Shown here one piece after another: positions 35,654 through 46,083 of a stretch of 60,623 nt of DNA. Numbering within the stretch: the first letter of the stretch is position 1; each line of letters opens with the position of its first letter. The position numbers were made by a program, and so were the translations under genes. The stretch is from Bacteroidales bacterium (GTDB lineage: Bacteria; Bacteroidota; Bacteroidia; Bacteroidales; Bacteroidaceae): NCBI GenBank assembly GCA_015060835.1, contig SUXT01000004.1, positions 1-60,623 of the forward strand, read 5' to 3'. The notes beneath the pieces are model-generated. The model did not search any database. It worked only from the letters and a program-made list of their open reading frames with translations, and was not told where the DNA came from.

Positions 35654-37684
<2,031 letters not shown>

Positions 37685-37814
37685 CTATAAAATAGGGGAA
37701 GCCTGTGGGTGTATGTGTAAAAAAAAGAGTTCCGCTTTCTTCTCTTATTGGGTTATCTGCCGTGCCGAGGTGGTGGTTTGTTGTTTTATTGTTGGAGATG
37801 AGTATCTGTCAATA

Positions 37815-37843
37815 CAAAAAGGCCGGATGAAAATCCGACCTTT
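37815..37843 (-). terminator. rpsT terminator
   Basis: Read leftward: AAAGGTCGGAT / ATCCGGCCTTT (one mismatch) with a TTTC loop and a T-run, 26 bases after the rpsT stop codon. Confidence 0.8.
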
Positions 37844-37869
37844 AGCTTGGTAAATATATTGTATATTAA

Positions 37870-38124
37870 TTAGGCTAATTTTGCGATTGTAGCACACAAA
37901 CCAGACTTGAGGTTTGCAGCCTTGTTCTTGTGAATCAAACCTTTCTTTGCCAATCTGTCAAGCATCTTCTGTACTTCGGGGTATTTAGCCAAAGCTTGCT
38001 CTTTGTCTGTCATAGCACGCAGGCTGCGAACAGCTGAACGCATGTTCTTGCCGTAGTAACGATTGCGAAGGTTTCTCTTCTCTGTCTGTCTGATTCTTTT
38101 AAGTGACGATTTATGGTTTGCCAT
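37870..38124 (-). CDS. rpsT: 30S ribosomal protein S20
   Basis: An 84-residue basic protein: [20 protein letters not shown] opens the S20 three-helix bundle and [20 protein letters not shown] closes it. It binds 16S rRNA helices 9, 11 and 44. It lies 30 bases after tRNA-Glu on the same strand and has no promoter match in between, so it is probably transcribed together with the tRNA. Confidence 0.95.
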   Translation of the reverse strand: MANHKSSLKRIRQTEKRNLRNRYYGKNMRSAVRSLRAMTDKEQALAKYPEVQKMLDRLAKKGLIHKNKAANLKSGLCATIAKLA

Positions 38125-38154
38125 CTTTAAATTCTGTTTTTTTGATTTTTACTG

Positions 38155-38226
38155 TAGCCCATAGGGGAATCGAACCCCTCTTTCAAGAATGAAAATCTTG
38201 CGTCCTAGCCGATAGACGAATGGGCC
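38155..38226 (-). tRNA. tRNA-Glu (anticodon UUC)
   Basis: The minus strand begins GGCCCATTCGTCTATCGGCT and folds into a cloverleaf: acceptor GGCCCAT/ATGGGCT, anticodon stem CAAGA/TCTTG with loop TTTTCAT (anticodon TTC), T-arm AGGGG TTCGATT CCCCT. CCA is not encoded. A consensus promoter lies 57 bases upstream. Confidence 0.95.
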
Positions 38227-38282
38227 GGCCTTTGAAGTACCTTTCGGTGAATTGCTTTGGCGTTATGTGTCCTAAGCGGATG

Positions 38283-38313
38283 CAAAGGTACAACAATTTT
38301 TATTACCTGCAAA
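38283..38313 (-). promoter_or_regulatory. Promoter of tRNA-Glu and rpsT
   Basis: Read leftward: TTTG (38310-38313), 19-base spacer, TACCTTTG (38283-38290). Both boxes are exact. Confidence 0.75.
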
Positions 38314-38398
38314 TTTTTAGAGCTGTTTTTTTACTCTAAAACTCTGTTTTTGTAGATTTTTCTACATTTTTTTCCTGAAATTCTCTTTTTATCTCTGT

Positions 38399-38530
38399 TT
38401 TAGAAGCTGTTTGAATTTTATTTTAATAAGATAGGATGCACTCGCATTGCAATTGTAAGCAAGCTTACATTGCGCTCGTTTAACCGCAACTTTTGGAGTA
38501 GATTTTCTTTCCTTTTTTTTTGTGCAGTGT
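38399..38530. mobile_element. MITE-like element, AGAAGCTGTTTGAATTT family, left half
   Basis: Identical to the start of the complete copy at 20906 (TAGAAGCTGTTTGAATTTTA then TTTTAATAAGATAGG.TGCACTCGC, and later AGTAGATTTTCTTTC), but the right terminal repeat is missing. The remainder of the gap to 38714 has no recognisable feature. Confidence 0.7.
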
Positions 38531-38699
38531 CGGGCTTTTGTTTTTTTACTCCTCAGGGTTGTACGAATGCTTTTTAGCTGTTACATTTGTAAAGTCGTTT
38601 TGTTGCGTGCGGTGCTTTGCGGCCTAAACCGACAACAATAGTGTCGATGTGTGTGTTTTTATTTGTAATCCCCTCGGTGGGGTGGTGTTTCTTAAAATA

Positions 38700-38707
38700 T
38701 AAGGAGG
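38700..38707 (+). promoter_or_regulatory. Strong Shine-Dalgarno site of the DUF2007 gene
   Basis: AAGGAGGT ends seven bases before the ATG at 38715, a near-full complement of the 16S rRNA tail. The other genes here show A/T-rich leaders without such a site. Confidence 0.7.
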
Positions 38708-38714
38708 TATAATT

Positions 38715-38966
38715 ATGTCAGACAGGAGATCACAGAATAAACTTGTAAAGGTTTTCAGCGGCAGCCTGTGGCAGGCGCAGGTGATACAGGGCTTGTTGGA
38801 GGCGAATCATATTGTGAGTATGTTGGAGAATGAGACGCTCTCGGCGGTAACTTCGCCGTATGCTACTTTGGGTGGTGAGGTTTTTGTGTTGGTGGATATT
38901 AGGGATAGGGATTTTGCAGTTAAACTGATTTCTACAAATTCCCTCTCGTCTGTCCCGTACAATTAG
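38715..38966 (+). CDS. DUF2007 family protein
   Basis: An 83-residue protein with the DUF2007 pattern: KLVKVFSGSLWQAQVIQGLL followed by HIVSMLENET and GGEVFVLVDIRDRDFAVKLI, a small ferredoxin-like alpha/beta fold annotated as a putative signal-transducing protein. Function is unknown. It stands alone, rightward, between the tRNA-Glu/rpsT promoter region and rplS, sharing a terminator with rplS. The unusual feature is its strong Shine-Dalgarno site. Confidence 0.8.
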   Translation: MSDRRSQNKLVKVFSGSLWQAQVIQGLLEANHIVSMLENETLSAVTSPYATLGGEVFVLVDIRDRDFAVKLISTNSLSSVPYN

Positions 38967-39004
38967 AGGATGGAGTTATAAATGGTGTTATAGAACCTTC
39001 CTGA

Positions 39005-39040
39005 ACATAAAAAGCTGCCTTTTGAGGCAGCCTTTTATGT
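39005..39040. terminator. Bidirectional terminator between DUF2007 and rplS
   Basis: ACATAAAAAGCTGCC / GGCAGCCTTTTATGT with a TTTTGA loop: a 15-bp stem with one mismatch and T-rich flanks in both directions. It lies 38 bases after the DUF2007 stop and 15 bases after the rplS stop. Confidence 0.8.
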
Positions 39041-39055
39041 TTTGCGACAGGTAGA

Positions 39056-39406
39056 TTATCGCTTGATCTCTTTGATACGAGCTTTCTTTCCTGTGAGTGC
39101 ACGCAAGTAGTAAAGTTTTGCGCGACGAACACGACCGTACTTGTTGACAGTGATGCTGTCGATAGAAGGTGAGTTCAAGGGGAAGATACGCTCTACGCCT
39201 ACTGTTCCTGACATCTTACGTACAGTGAAACGTTTCTCCTCGCCGTGTCCGCAGATGCGGATAACAACACCGCGATACATCTGAATACGCTCTTTTGTAC
39301 CCTCGATAATCTTGTAAGCTACTGTGATTGTGTCACCGGGATGAAAATCCAACTCGCGTTTAACGTCTGTTGCAAATGCTTCTTTAGCAATTTTAAGTAA
39401 ATCCAT
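39056..39406 (-). CDS. rplS: 50S ribosomal protein L19
   Basis: A 116-residue protein: [20 protein letters not shown] (chosen start, as in Bacteroides L19) then [48 protein letters not shown] and [20 protein letters not shown]. It sits at the interface of the two ribosomal subunits. A longer version from an ATG at 39448 would add 14 residues not seen in the family. Own promoter at 39493-39522; not linked to trmD or rpsP here, as is usual in Bacteroidales. Confidence 0.95.
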   Translation of the reverse strand: MDLLKIAKEAFATDVKRELDFHPGDTITVAYKIIEGTKERIQMYRGVVIRICGHGEEKRFTVRKMSGTVGVERIFPLNSPSIDSITVNKYGRVRRAKLYYLRALTGKKARIKEIKR

Positions 39407-39492
39407 TGTATTGGTATTAAAAAATTGTTCATCTCTCCAGCGCAACATACCAAGTTACTCTTCCTTGACAGCGATTACGCCGAAAGCGGGTG

Positions 39493-39522
39493 CAAAGATA
39501 GGTAAAATTACTTAATTTACAA
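39493..39522 (-). promoter_or_regulatory. rplS promoter
   Basis: Read leftward: TTG (39520-39522), 19-base spacer, TATCTTTG (39493-39500). Leader of about 80 bases to the chosen start. Confidence 0.7.
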
Positions 39523-39552
39523 TGCAAATGGAGTGATTTTCTGCTTTTCTTG

Positions 39553-40125
39553 AATTTTTTCTGAAATTTTCGAATGTTTCAGATTCTTTTCAGAATCCTT
39601 TCTTTACTTTGCTCACAGAAAGAACAACACAACGAATATAAACCTTTAAAAAATGAATATCATGAAAAGAGTATTATTAGTTACAGCATTGGTTTTCTCA
39701 TTGGGTATCCTCACCGCAAGTGCCGACAGAGATTATGTAATCACAAAGAACGAGCTTCCCGCAAAGGCTCAGCAGTTCATCAACCGGCACTTCGCATCAG
39801 CTAAGGTATCCTACGTAAAAGAGGAGCGCGACTTCCTCGACCGCAACTACGAAATAGTATTCGCCGATGGTGCAAAGATAGAGTTCATAAAGAACGGTGA
39901 CTGGGTTGAGATTGATTGCCGATTCACCGCAATCCCCTCTGCGGCGGTTCCCTCAGCGATAGCCGACTATGTGAAGAAGAACTTCCCCGATGCAAAAATC
40001 CTGAAGATTGAGCGCGAGCGCAGAGACTACGAAGTGAAGTTGTCAAACAAATTGGAACTTACATTCGACAAGAACTTCAAAGTAAAGAATATCGACGATT
40101 GATGCAATCGGTAGAAAAAGCGCCT
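39553..40125 (+). repeat. Duplicated segment with PepSY-like gene, copy 1
   Basis: The ~570 bases from TTTTTTCTGAAATTTTCGA through the gene to the GCGCCTCC hairpin are nearly identical to 42774-43342, including the upstream region and the start of the downstream hairpin. Confidence 0.92.
39653..40102 (+). CDS. PepSY-like periplasmic protein, copy 1
   Basis: A 149-residue secreted protein: signal RVLLVTALVFSLGILTASA, then two similar halves, each with a helix and sheet (LPAKAQQFINRHFASAKVSY and VPSAIADYVKKNFPDAKILK, each followed by YEIVFADGAKIEF or YEVKLSNKLELTF). This is the PepSY-like (BLIP-related, DUF2874) fold common in Bacteroidales; the function is unknown. It differs from copy 2 at only a few residues (INRHF against IDKHF). 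The true start may be the second Met three codons later. A hairpin GCGCCTCCTTTCCC / GGGAAAGGAGGCGC follows the stop. Confidence 0.85.
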   Translation: MNIMKRVLLVTALVFSLGILTASADRDYVITKNELPAKAQQFINRHFASAKVSYVKEERDFLDRNYEIVFADGAKIEFIKNGDWVEIDCRFTAIPSAAVPSAIADYVKKNFPDAKILKIERERRDYEVKLSNKLELTFDKNFKVKNIDD

Positions 40126-40152
40126 CCTTTCCCGTGGGAAAGGAGGCGCTGA
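40117..40152 (+). terminator. Hairpin after PepSY-like copy 1
   Basis: GCGCCTCCTTTCCC GTG GGAAAGGAGGCGC, a 13-14-bp stem beginning 17 bases after the stop; the T-run after it is poor (TGATGTTTATGG). The matching hairpin after copy 2 is shorter (GCGCCTCCTT/AAAGGAGGCGC). Confidence 0.6.
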
Positions 40153-40156
40153 TGTT

Positions 40157-40215
40157 TATGGTGTCTTTAAGGTCTTTAAAGTCTTTAAGGTCTTTAGGGT
40201 CTATAGGGACTTTAG
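40157..40215. repeat. 9-bp tandem repeat GTCTTTAAG
   Basis: Successive units GTCTTTAAG GTCTTTAAA GTCTTTAAG GTCTTTAGG GTCTATAGG. A second array follows PepSY-like copy 2 at 43371-43438. Non-coding. Confidence 0.75.
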
Positions 40216-40237
40216 AAGCTGTTACGCAGCTTCTAAA
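40211..40237. repeat. Bare MITE ends forming a perfect palindrome
   Basis: TTTAGAAGCTG TTACG CAGCTTCTAAA: the outermost bases of the AGAAGCTG element in both orientations with nothing between. It begins just after the stop codon of the leftward fasciclin-type gene and could act as its terminator. Confidence 0.6.
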
Positions 40238-40239
40238 TT

Positions 40240-41073
40240 TCAGTGCCTATCTTCGGGTTTGATGGGGTTGTTTACTATGTGCAAAGGTACCAATTCTAAA
40301 TAATCGAAAACAAAGCTTTCGCAATTCTCATTCAGATTCTTGAATCGCAACCAATGTTCTCCTTCGCCAAGATAGGCTTTGGTTACAATCTTCCGTAGAT
40401 CGCTGCTACAGGTGCGCGAGGGTATATATTCTCCACTGCTGAATATTTTGAATGAGTCGGGTCCTTTCATCCATTCGCGGTTTCGCATCTGACGGTCATT
40501 CTCCACGCCATTGTCAACAGTTGCACTATCTGCCTTCCAACCTACTTTGGGATTGTAGTACGACAATCTTGTATCTATCGGGAGCGAGCAAGGCTTGTCA
40601 TCAAGATAGGGCTGCATGACAGCATTTGTCCATTGAAAATCGTTCGACTGAAGATGCACGCTCAAACGTATTTCGTATGTACGGGAAGGCAATTGTGGCA
40701 AACGGAAAGAGATGTCGAACATTTTCTCGGCTCTAATGCAGTCGAATGCCATGCAGGTAGGAATTATTGAATAGACGAAACAGTCTGACGAGTAGGAATT
40801 GTTTACAATTCCCCGGCAATAGGAATAGGGAAGATAAAAAGCATCGGTGTGCCTTATGCCATTGCACGAAAGTTCGGGAAGCAGCGATGAAAAGTCAAAA
40901 CGCATACGTTCGTTAAGGATATTTCCCGACATTTCGTCATCGTTGTAGATGAGCACTCTGTCAATAGGCTGTATTATTCCGTTCAGGGCGTAGGCGTTAA
41001 AATGCGAATACTCTTCCTTTGCCTGTATGAATTCTGTAGGTTCGATGAGACGCACATTCATGTGGCGTCGCAT
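40240..41073 (-). pseudogene. Fasciclin-type lipoprotein, C-terminal half after an in-frame stop
   Basis: A 277-residue frame in the same phase as the upstream 367-residue part, separated by one TAA (41083-41085) and three codons (NHE). Its start NVRLIEPTEFIQAKEEYSHF and NAYALNGIIQPIDRVLIYND complete a FAS1 domain begun before the stop (the IxxIDRVL word normally closes FAS1), and the rest is a beta-rich domain (FDISFRLPQLPSRTYEIRLS, WLRFKNLNENCESFVFDYLE). It lacks a signal sequence, so if translated alone from MRRHMN it would stay in the cytoplasm. Most likely the dead second half of a ~648-residue surface protein. Confidence 0.7.
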
Positions 41074-41082
41074 TTCATGATT

Positions 41083-42186
41083 TTAGATTCGTCCATCCAC
41101 AGGACGATTGATATAGACATAAATGCCTTCAGGAGTACTCAATGGCTTTGTTACCTTCATCAACCGTCCCATCATTGTCTCGAAGTAGTCGTGGCAGTCG
41201 TATCCTTCGACAATATAGTCATTTATGGAGTATTCTCCATTCAATCCCAATCTCAAAGGTATTATTTTGTTGTATGCAAGTTCGCGTGGCACAAAATGGT
41301 AGGCGACGAACTTGTAGAGTGCATTTCGTGGGCTTTTGTAGTTGTCTCTATCCTCGGTGCCGTACCATTTTTCTGCAAAGGCGTAGAGATTCTCAAGGGT
41401 ATATATGCCTGCGCTGTTAAAGACCTCGTCTGTCTCTATGAAAGCTGTGTATTTGTGATATTTCTTCAGTGGAGTGTAGTCTATGTCCAGGGGAGTGTAA
41501 TTGTCGTCAATGAACAGATGCAGTGAGTCGCGTAATCCTGTTGCGTCCAATGCCTTGCTGAAGAGACTGAAGAAACTGTATTCGGCAATCTGCTCCGGCA
41601 GGGTGTTGTTTGTGACCTCGATAACCCTATCGACTATGTGTATTATGCCGTTCTCTACCTGATTGTCGCCGTCGATTATCTTGGATGCAGTATTGACTTT
41701 TATATAAAAACTCTCTTCTGTGGGCTCGAATGATATTCCCAAATAGCGGTCGTAGAAGTTCCATCGCGGTAGTGTACCGTCATCGAAAGAGGCTGTCAGG
41801 TAGTTGCCTTCGACCAAATGATTGCGGACTATGACATTTGCCATCGAATCGCTCAGCTCCTCAACAAACGGCGAAGTTATTCCCGTCCAAATGGGGCTTT
41901 CTGTTTCTTTAGTTGCGTGGTAGATGCTCTCCTTTTCTTGCAGATACTTTTCCACCGCCCCGTTGTCGGGCAAAAACAGTGTGTATTGACCGTATGTATT
42001 TAGCAGACCGAATAGGTCGGCGCGTTGCAGCATGTTGATGAAATGTGAATATTCTTCGTTGCGGTTGAGCAAAAAGTCAGCCATCGTCTCACCTGTGAAA
42101 GTGAAGCGGTTGCTCTTGTCTATGTCGTCGGTGCAGGAGACCAAGAAAAACAGTAGTAATGTATGTGTTAGGATTTTATGCAACAT
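41083..42186 (-). pseudogene. Fasciclin-type lipoprotein, N-terminal half (truncated by TAA)
   Basis: A 367-residue product with a lipoprotein signal (LTHTLLLFFLVSC, lipid on Cys18). Two FAS1-like domains: one around 35-195 (YTLFLPDNGAVEKYLQEK then ENGIIHIVDRVIEV) and a second from ~200 (FSLFSKALDATGLRDSLHLF then AFIETDEVFNSAGIYTLENL) that is cut off by the stop before its final strand. Such proteins are encoded near SusCD loci and are surface-exposed; the ligand is unknown. The shortened protein could still be made as a lipoprotein, but its second domain would be incomplete. No SusC/D pair is nearby. Flanked by the duplicated PepSY-like genes. Confidence 0.72.
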
Positions 42187-42411
42187 GGCTTCTTAAAATT
42201 TTACAAAATAATTCATTAAATAACCGTATAATAACGCAGGTTCGGCATATGTATAGTAAATACTCTTTTACAATCAGTCGAATAACGATGGGGATGTGTA
42301 TTAAGTGCGTTCCGTATCGAACTAATAATCACTATCTAAATGTGTATTGTAACGACACAAAAGTAATATATATATTCAGAAGCTGTTTAAGAAACCGTTT
42401 AAATTTTATTA

Positions 42412-42748
42412 TTGGTGTCCGGTAAATTTTTATTCTGCTTATGTTTTGAACTCCTCCGTCTTCAACCGCTGACGCTGTTGAATCCACCTCCTCTTCAAGA
42501 GGAGGAATGTAAATTTCTGAATATTAAGAATGTATGATATTCTCCCTCTTGAAGAGGGACATTGCGTAATAAGCAATGTTTGCGACGACGAAAGCTTTAG
42601 CTTTCCAAAGGAGTGCCGAGCTTGTGAGGCTTAGCAGGGCGAGGGAGTTCCAATCATTGACTTAAATTTGTCTTAATAATGAATTGGGGCTTTTAGTTAC
42701 TTAAATATTGAACTTTAAACGACTTAAATACGTTTACCGGACACTAAT
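42412..42748. mobile_element. MITE-like element, ATTGGTGTC family, copy 2
   Basis: Inverted ends ATTGGTGTCCGGTAAA (42412-42427) and TTTACCGGACACTAAT (42733-42748) pair at 15 of 16 positions. Interior words AACTCCTCCGTCTTCAA, CTCCTCTTCAAGAGGAGG, GGAGTGCCGAGC and GGGAGTTCCAA are those of the copy at 744-1021 in inverse order. Just left, 42379-42410 looks like the end of an AGAAGCTGTTT element (AGAAGCTGTTTAAGAAACCG, then TTTAAATTTTATTA), so this one may have entered another element. The rest of the gap 42187-42378 has no visible feature. Confidence 0.7.
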
Positions 42749-42773
42749 AAAATTTTATTGGAAAAGTTCCTGA

Positions 42774-43342
42774 TTTTTTCTGAAATTTTCGATGTTTCAG
42801 ATTCTTTTCAGAATCCTTTCTTTACTTTGCTCGCAGAAAGAACAACACAACGAATATAAACCTTTAAAAAATGAATATCATGAAAAGAGTATTATTAGTT
42901 ACAGCATTGGTTTTCTCACTGGGAATCCTCACCGCAAGTGCCGACAGAGATTATGTAATCACAAAGAACGAGCTTCCCGCAAAGGCTCAGCAGTTCATCG
43001 ACAAGCACTTCGCATCAGCTAAGGTATCCTACGTAAAAGAGGAGCGCGACTTCCTCGATCGCAACTACGAAATAGTATTCGCTGATGGTGCAAAGATAGA
43101 GTTCATAAAGAATGGCGACTGGGTTGAGATTGATTGCCGATTCACCGCAATCCCCTCTGCGGCAGTTCCCTCAGCGATAGCCGACTATGTGAAGAAGAAC
43201 TTCCCCGATGCAAAAATCCTGAAGATTGAGCGCGAGCGCAGAGACTACGAAGTGAAGTTGTCAAACAAATTGGAACTTACATTCGACAAGAACTTCAAAG
43301 TAAAGAATATCGACGATTGATGCAATCGGTTGAAAAAGCGCC
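42774..43342 (+). repeat. Duplicated segment with PepSY-like gene, copy 2
   Basis: Counterpart of 39553-40125, same orientation, ~3.2 kb away. Few differences; the downstream hairpin has lost its TTCCC/GGGAA top. Confidence 0.92.
42871..43320 (+). CDS. PepSY-like periplasmic protein, copy 2
   Basis: 149 residues, nearly identical to the protein at 39653-40102; the visible change is IDKHF for INRHF at residues 43-47. Same signal peptide and two-half fold. The upstream ~100 bases are also conserved between copies, so both should be expressed in the same way. Function unknown. Confidence 0.85.
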   Translation: MNIMKRVLLVTALVFSLGILTASADRDYVITKNELPAKAQQFIDKHFASAKVSYVKEERDFLDRNYEIVFADGAKIEFIKNGDWVEIDCRFTAIPSAAVPSAIADYVKKNFPDAKILKIERERRDYEVKLSNKLELTFDKNFKVKNIDD

Positions 43343-43438
43343 TCCTTAAAGGAGGCGCTGATGTCTATGGTGTCTTTAAAGTCTTTAGGGTCTTTAAGGT
43401 CTCTAAAATCCTTAATGCCCTTTAAGCCTTTAAGCTCC

Positions 43439-46006
43439 TTACATTCTTGTCAACTTGCCATCCTTGAACGCTATGCGATAGCTTGTTCCTTTCTTGGTGT
43501 TGAATGACAAGGTTGCATCGCCATATCTGAGATTGCAACGCGAACCGCTCTTCGAAGTTACAACAACCTCGCGGAGCTTGCCCTCCTGCCAGATAATCTC
43601 TACCTCGAATCCTCCTTTGGCGCAGATGCCTGCTATGCGTCCCTCGCTCCATGCGTCGGGCAGTGCGGGGAGCAGATGAATGAATCCCATGTGGCTCTGC
43701 ATGAGCATTTCGGTGATTCCGGCTGTTCCGCCGAAGTTGCCGTCAATCTGGAAGGGCGCGTGTGTGTCCCACAGATTGTCGAGTGTTCCGTTTTTCAGCA
43801 GGTTGCCGAAGAGTGTATATGCGTGGTTGCCGTCGTGCAGGCGTGCCCATTGGTTCAGTTTCCAGCCCATGCTCCAGCCTGTAGCGCCGTCGCCGCGGTG
43901 CTGCAACACAACTTTCGAAGCTTCGGCAAGTTCGGGAGTGGTAACGGGTGATACTGTACGGCCGGGGTGGAGTCCGAACAGATGGTTCACATGACGGTGC
44001 TGGTCTTTGGGGTCGTCGATGTCCTTGCTCCACTCCATAAGCTGTCCGTAACGGCCAATCTTGTAGGGTGCTAAGTTTTTAAGCACGTGTGCCCACTCTT
44101 TGCGCAATTTTGCATCGGTGCCCATCACTTTGCTTGCCTCTATTGCGTCGAGCAGAATTTCGCGGATTACCGCGTGCACATATGTTGCTCCGCTGTCGAT
44201 GGGACCATGTTCGGGCGAGGTAGATGGGGCGGCGGTGTAGCTGCCGTCCTCGCGCTTCCACAGATAGTCGACCGCAAATATTGCGCTGCTCTTTATGATG
44301 TCGTATCCTATCTCTTTCAGGAATTTCTTGTCGCGTGTGTAGTCGTAGTAGTCCCACACGTGTGTGGCGAGCCACGGTCCTGCCATGGGGTTGAAGTTCC
44401 ACGACATATCGTAGCTGCTGAAGGGTGAGGTGAATCCGAAGATGTTACCCGAAATTCCTGCTGTCCATCCGCGTGCGCCGTAGTACGACTGTGCGGTTAC
44501 AGCGCCCGGCTTGATGAGTGTGCGTATGAAGTCGACCAGCGGAAGCACGCACTCGTCGAGGTTTGTGGCACAGGCGGGCCAGTAGTTCATCTGCAGATTG
44601 ATATTGTTGTGGTAGTCGACATGCCAGGGGCCATCGACATTGTTGTGCCACATACCCTGCAGGTTGGCGGGCATGTTGCCGGGGCGCGAGCTTGCGATAA
44701 GCAGGTAACGTCCGAACTGGAAATAGAGACGTTCAAGACCATAGTCGGCTTTTCCCTTGCGGTAACTTGCAAGGCGTTTGGGGGTGGGAAGGTCGTTCAC
44801 TCCGGGATATTCGAGTGTCATCGGCGCGTTGGGGTTGAGGTCCAACTGCACGCGGCCGAAGAGTGCCGAGTAGTCGGCGTAATGTTCCTTGAAGAGAGTA
44901 TCGTATCCTTTTGCAACGGCATTTTTCATCCATTCGCCTGTAGTTTCATCGGGGTTTACGCCAACGTATGCTTTAGGGTCTTTGAAGTCGGGGTCGAAGT
45001 TTATCTTGTAGTCGGTGTCGGCTGTTACATAGAATACAACCTCGTCGGCACCGCTGATGTAGATTTTGCCATCCTTGACGGTTGTTGTGCCACCCTTTGC
45101 AGCGCTCTCTATGCGCAGGGTGTACTGCATGCTGTTGTTGTCGAGTACTCCTTTGTATATAAGGCCCTTCTCACCGCTCTTCTCGATGCTTCCCTCGGAT
45201 ACAGGGTTGGGCTCGTAGCTGAATATAAGGTTCTGCATGCCGGGTTTGTCGGCACTGTATCGCATCACCATTGCATTTGCGGGGTATGATGTGAAGTAGC
45301 GGCGTGTGTAGTTGATTCCGTCCTTTTCGTACTGTACCACGGCGAGTGCCGAGTCGAGTGAGAGTGCGCGTTTGTAGTCGCCCATTCCAACGAGGCTGTG
45401 TCCGGTCTCTATGTAGAATTCGCCCATTGTGGTGAAGTTGCCGAAACGGAAAGGCTTTTCGTCGCCATATTCGTATGACGCTACGCTGTTGAAGTTCTCG
45501 CGTGTGAGCTTGGCTGCTTTGGCATCGTCGCCGTCGATGAATGCTTGGCGTATATCCTTTAATAAATGTGCCGACTTCTTGTTTACGTTCCAATAGTATT
45601 CTGCGCCGCCTGAGGTGTTGGGGCCGCCGCGCCACAATGTCTTTTCGTTGAATGTTATACGCTCAGCCTCTACAGAGCCCATAATGTTAGCACCTATGCT
45701 GCCGTTGCCTATGGGCAATGATTTTGATTCCCACTCCTGGTCGTAGTTCCAGTTAACTCCTCCGGCGGTTTCGGGTTTGTTTCTCTTAAGGCCGTTGCCG
45801 TCGTAGGCAATGCCTTTGAGGTCCCCTGCATTTTCGGGCTTGTCTTTTCCACGCCACAGGTCGGGGCGACCGCCATACCATACGGCGCGTCCTTTGAGGC
45901 TCGTAGGCTGGTCGAACCATATCGACAGTCCGTGTATGTAGTCGGGCTCTGCATTGAGTGACAGTGTGCAGATGATACCAATGATTGGCAATAGTATTTT
46001 CTTCAT
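43439..46006 (-). CDS. GH95 alpha-L-fucosidase (or alpha-L-galactosidase)
   Basis: An 855-residue secreted enzyme (signal ILLPIIGIICTLSLNA). GH95 hallmarks in order: LPIGNGSIGANIMGSVEAER (N-terminal domain), FNEKTLWRGGPN, YHNNINLQMNYWPA with the two Asn of the active site, the APSTSPEHGP loop with the general acid Glu, and QIDGNFGGTAGITEML with the Asp that activates the water. The family inverts at alpha-1,2-linked L-fucose on host glycans (blood-group H, mucin O-glycans); some members prefer L-galactose, and I cannot separate these by eye. An unusual ~70-residue N-terminal stretch (DYIHGLSIWFDQPTSLKGRA) precedes the first domain. It is 77 bases after the M60 peptidase gene. Confidence 0.88.
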   Translation of the reverse strand: MKKILLPIIGIICTLSLNAEPDYIHGLSIWFDQPTSLKGRAVWYGGRPDLWRGKDKPENAGDLKGIAYDGNGLKRNKPETAGGVNWNYDQEWESKSLPIGNGSIGANIMGSVEAERITFNEKTLWRGGPNTSGGAEYYWNVNKKSAHLLKDIRQAFIDGDDAKAAKLTRENFNSVASYEYGDEKPFRFGNFTTMGEFYIETGHSLVGMGDYKRALSLDSALAVVQYEKDGINYTRRYFTSYPANAMVMRYSADKPGMQNLIFSYEPNPVSEGSIEKSGEKGLIYKGVLDNNSMQYTLRIESAAKGGTTTVKDGKIYISGADEVVFYVTADTDYKINFDPDFKDPKAYVGVNPDETTGEWMKNAVAKGYDTLFKEHYADYSALFGRVQLDLNPNAPMTLEYPGVNDLPTPKRLASYRKGKADYGLERLYFQFGRYLLIASSRPGNMPANLQGMWHNNVDGPWHVDYHNNINLQMNYWPACATNLDECVLPLVDFIRTLIKPGAVTAQSYYGARGWTAGISGNIFGFTSPFSSYDMSWNFNPMAGPWLATHVWDYYDYTRDKKFLKEIGYDIIKSSAIFAVDYLWKREDGSYTAAPSTSPEHGPIDSGATYVHAVIREILLDAIEASKVMGTDAKLRKEWAHVLKNLAPYKIGRYGQLMEWSKDIDDPKDQHRHVNHLFGLHPGRTVSPVTTPELAEASKVVLQHRGDGATGWSMGWKLNQWARLHDGNHAYTLFGNLLKNGTLDNLWDTHAPFQIDGNFGGTAGITEMLMQSHMGFIHLLPALPDAWSEGRIAGICAKGGFEVEIIWQEGKLREVVVTSKSGSRCNLRYGDATLSFNTKKGTSYRIAFKDGKLTRM

Positions 46007-46083
46007 GTTCTATTTTGCTTCTAAACATTTCAAGGCGGCCTCCGTGGGGTTGCCTTGAAATGTATGTTGTTTATTTGAGTTCG

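Noticed and set aside
40157-40215. CRISPR array
   Set aside because: The units are 9 bp with no spacers, and there are no cas genes in the window.
41083-41085. Selenocysteine or pyrrolysine recoding at the fasciclin stop
   Set aside because: The codon is TAA, not TGA or TAG, and there is no matching tRNA or insertion element in the window.
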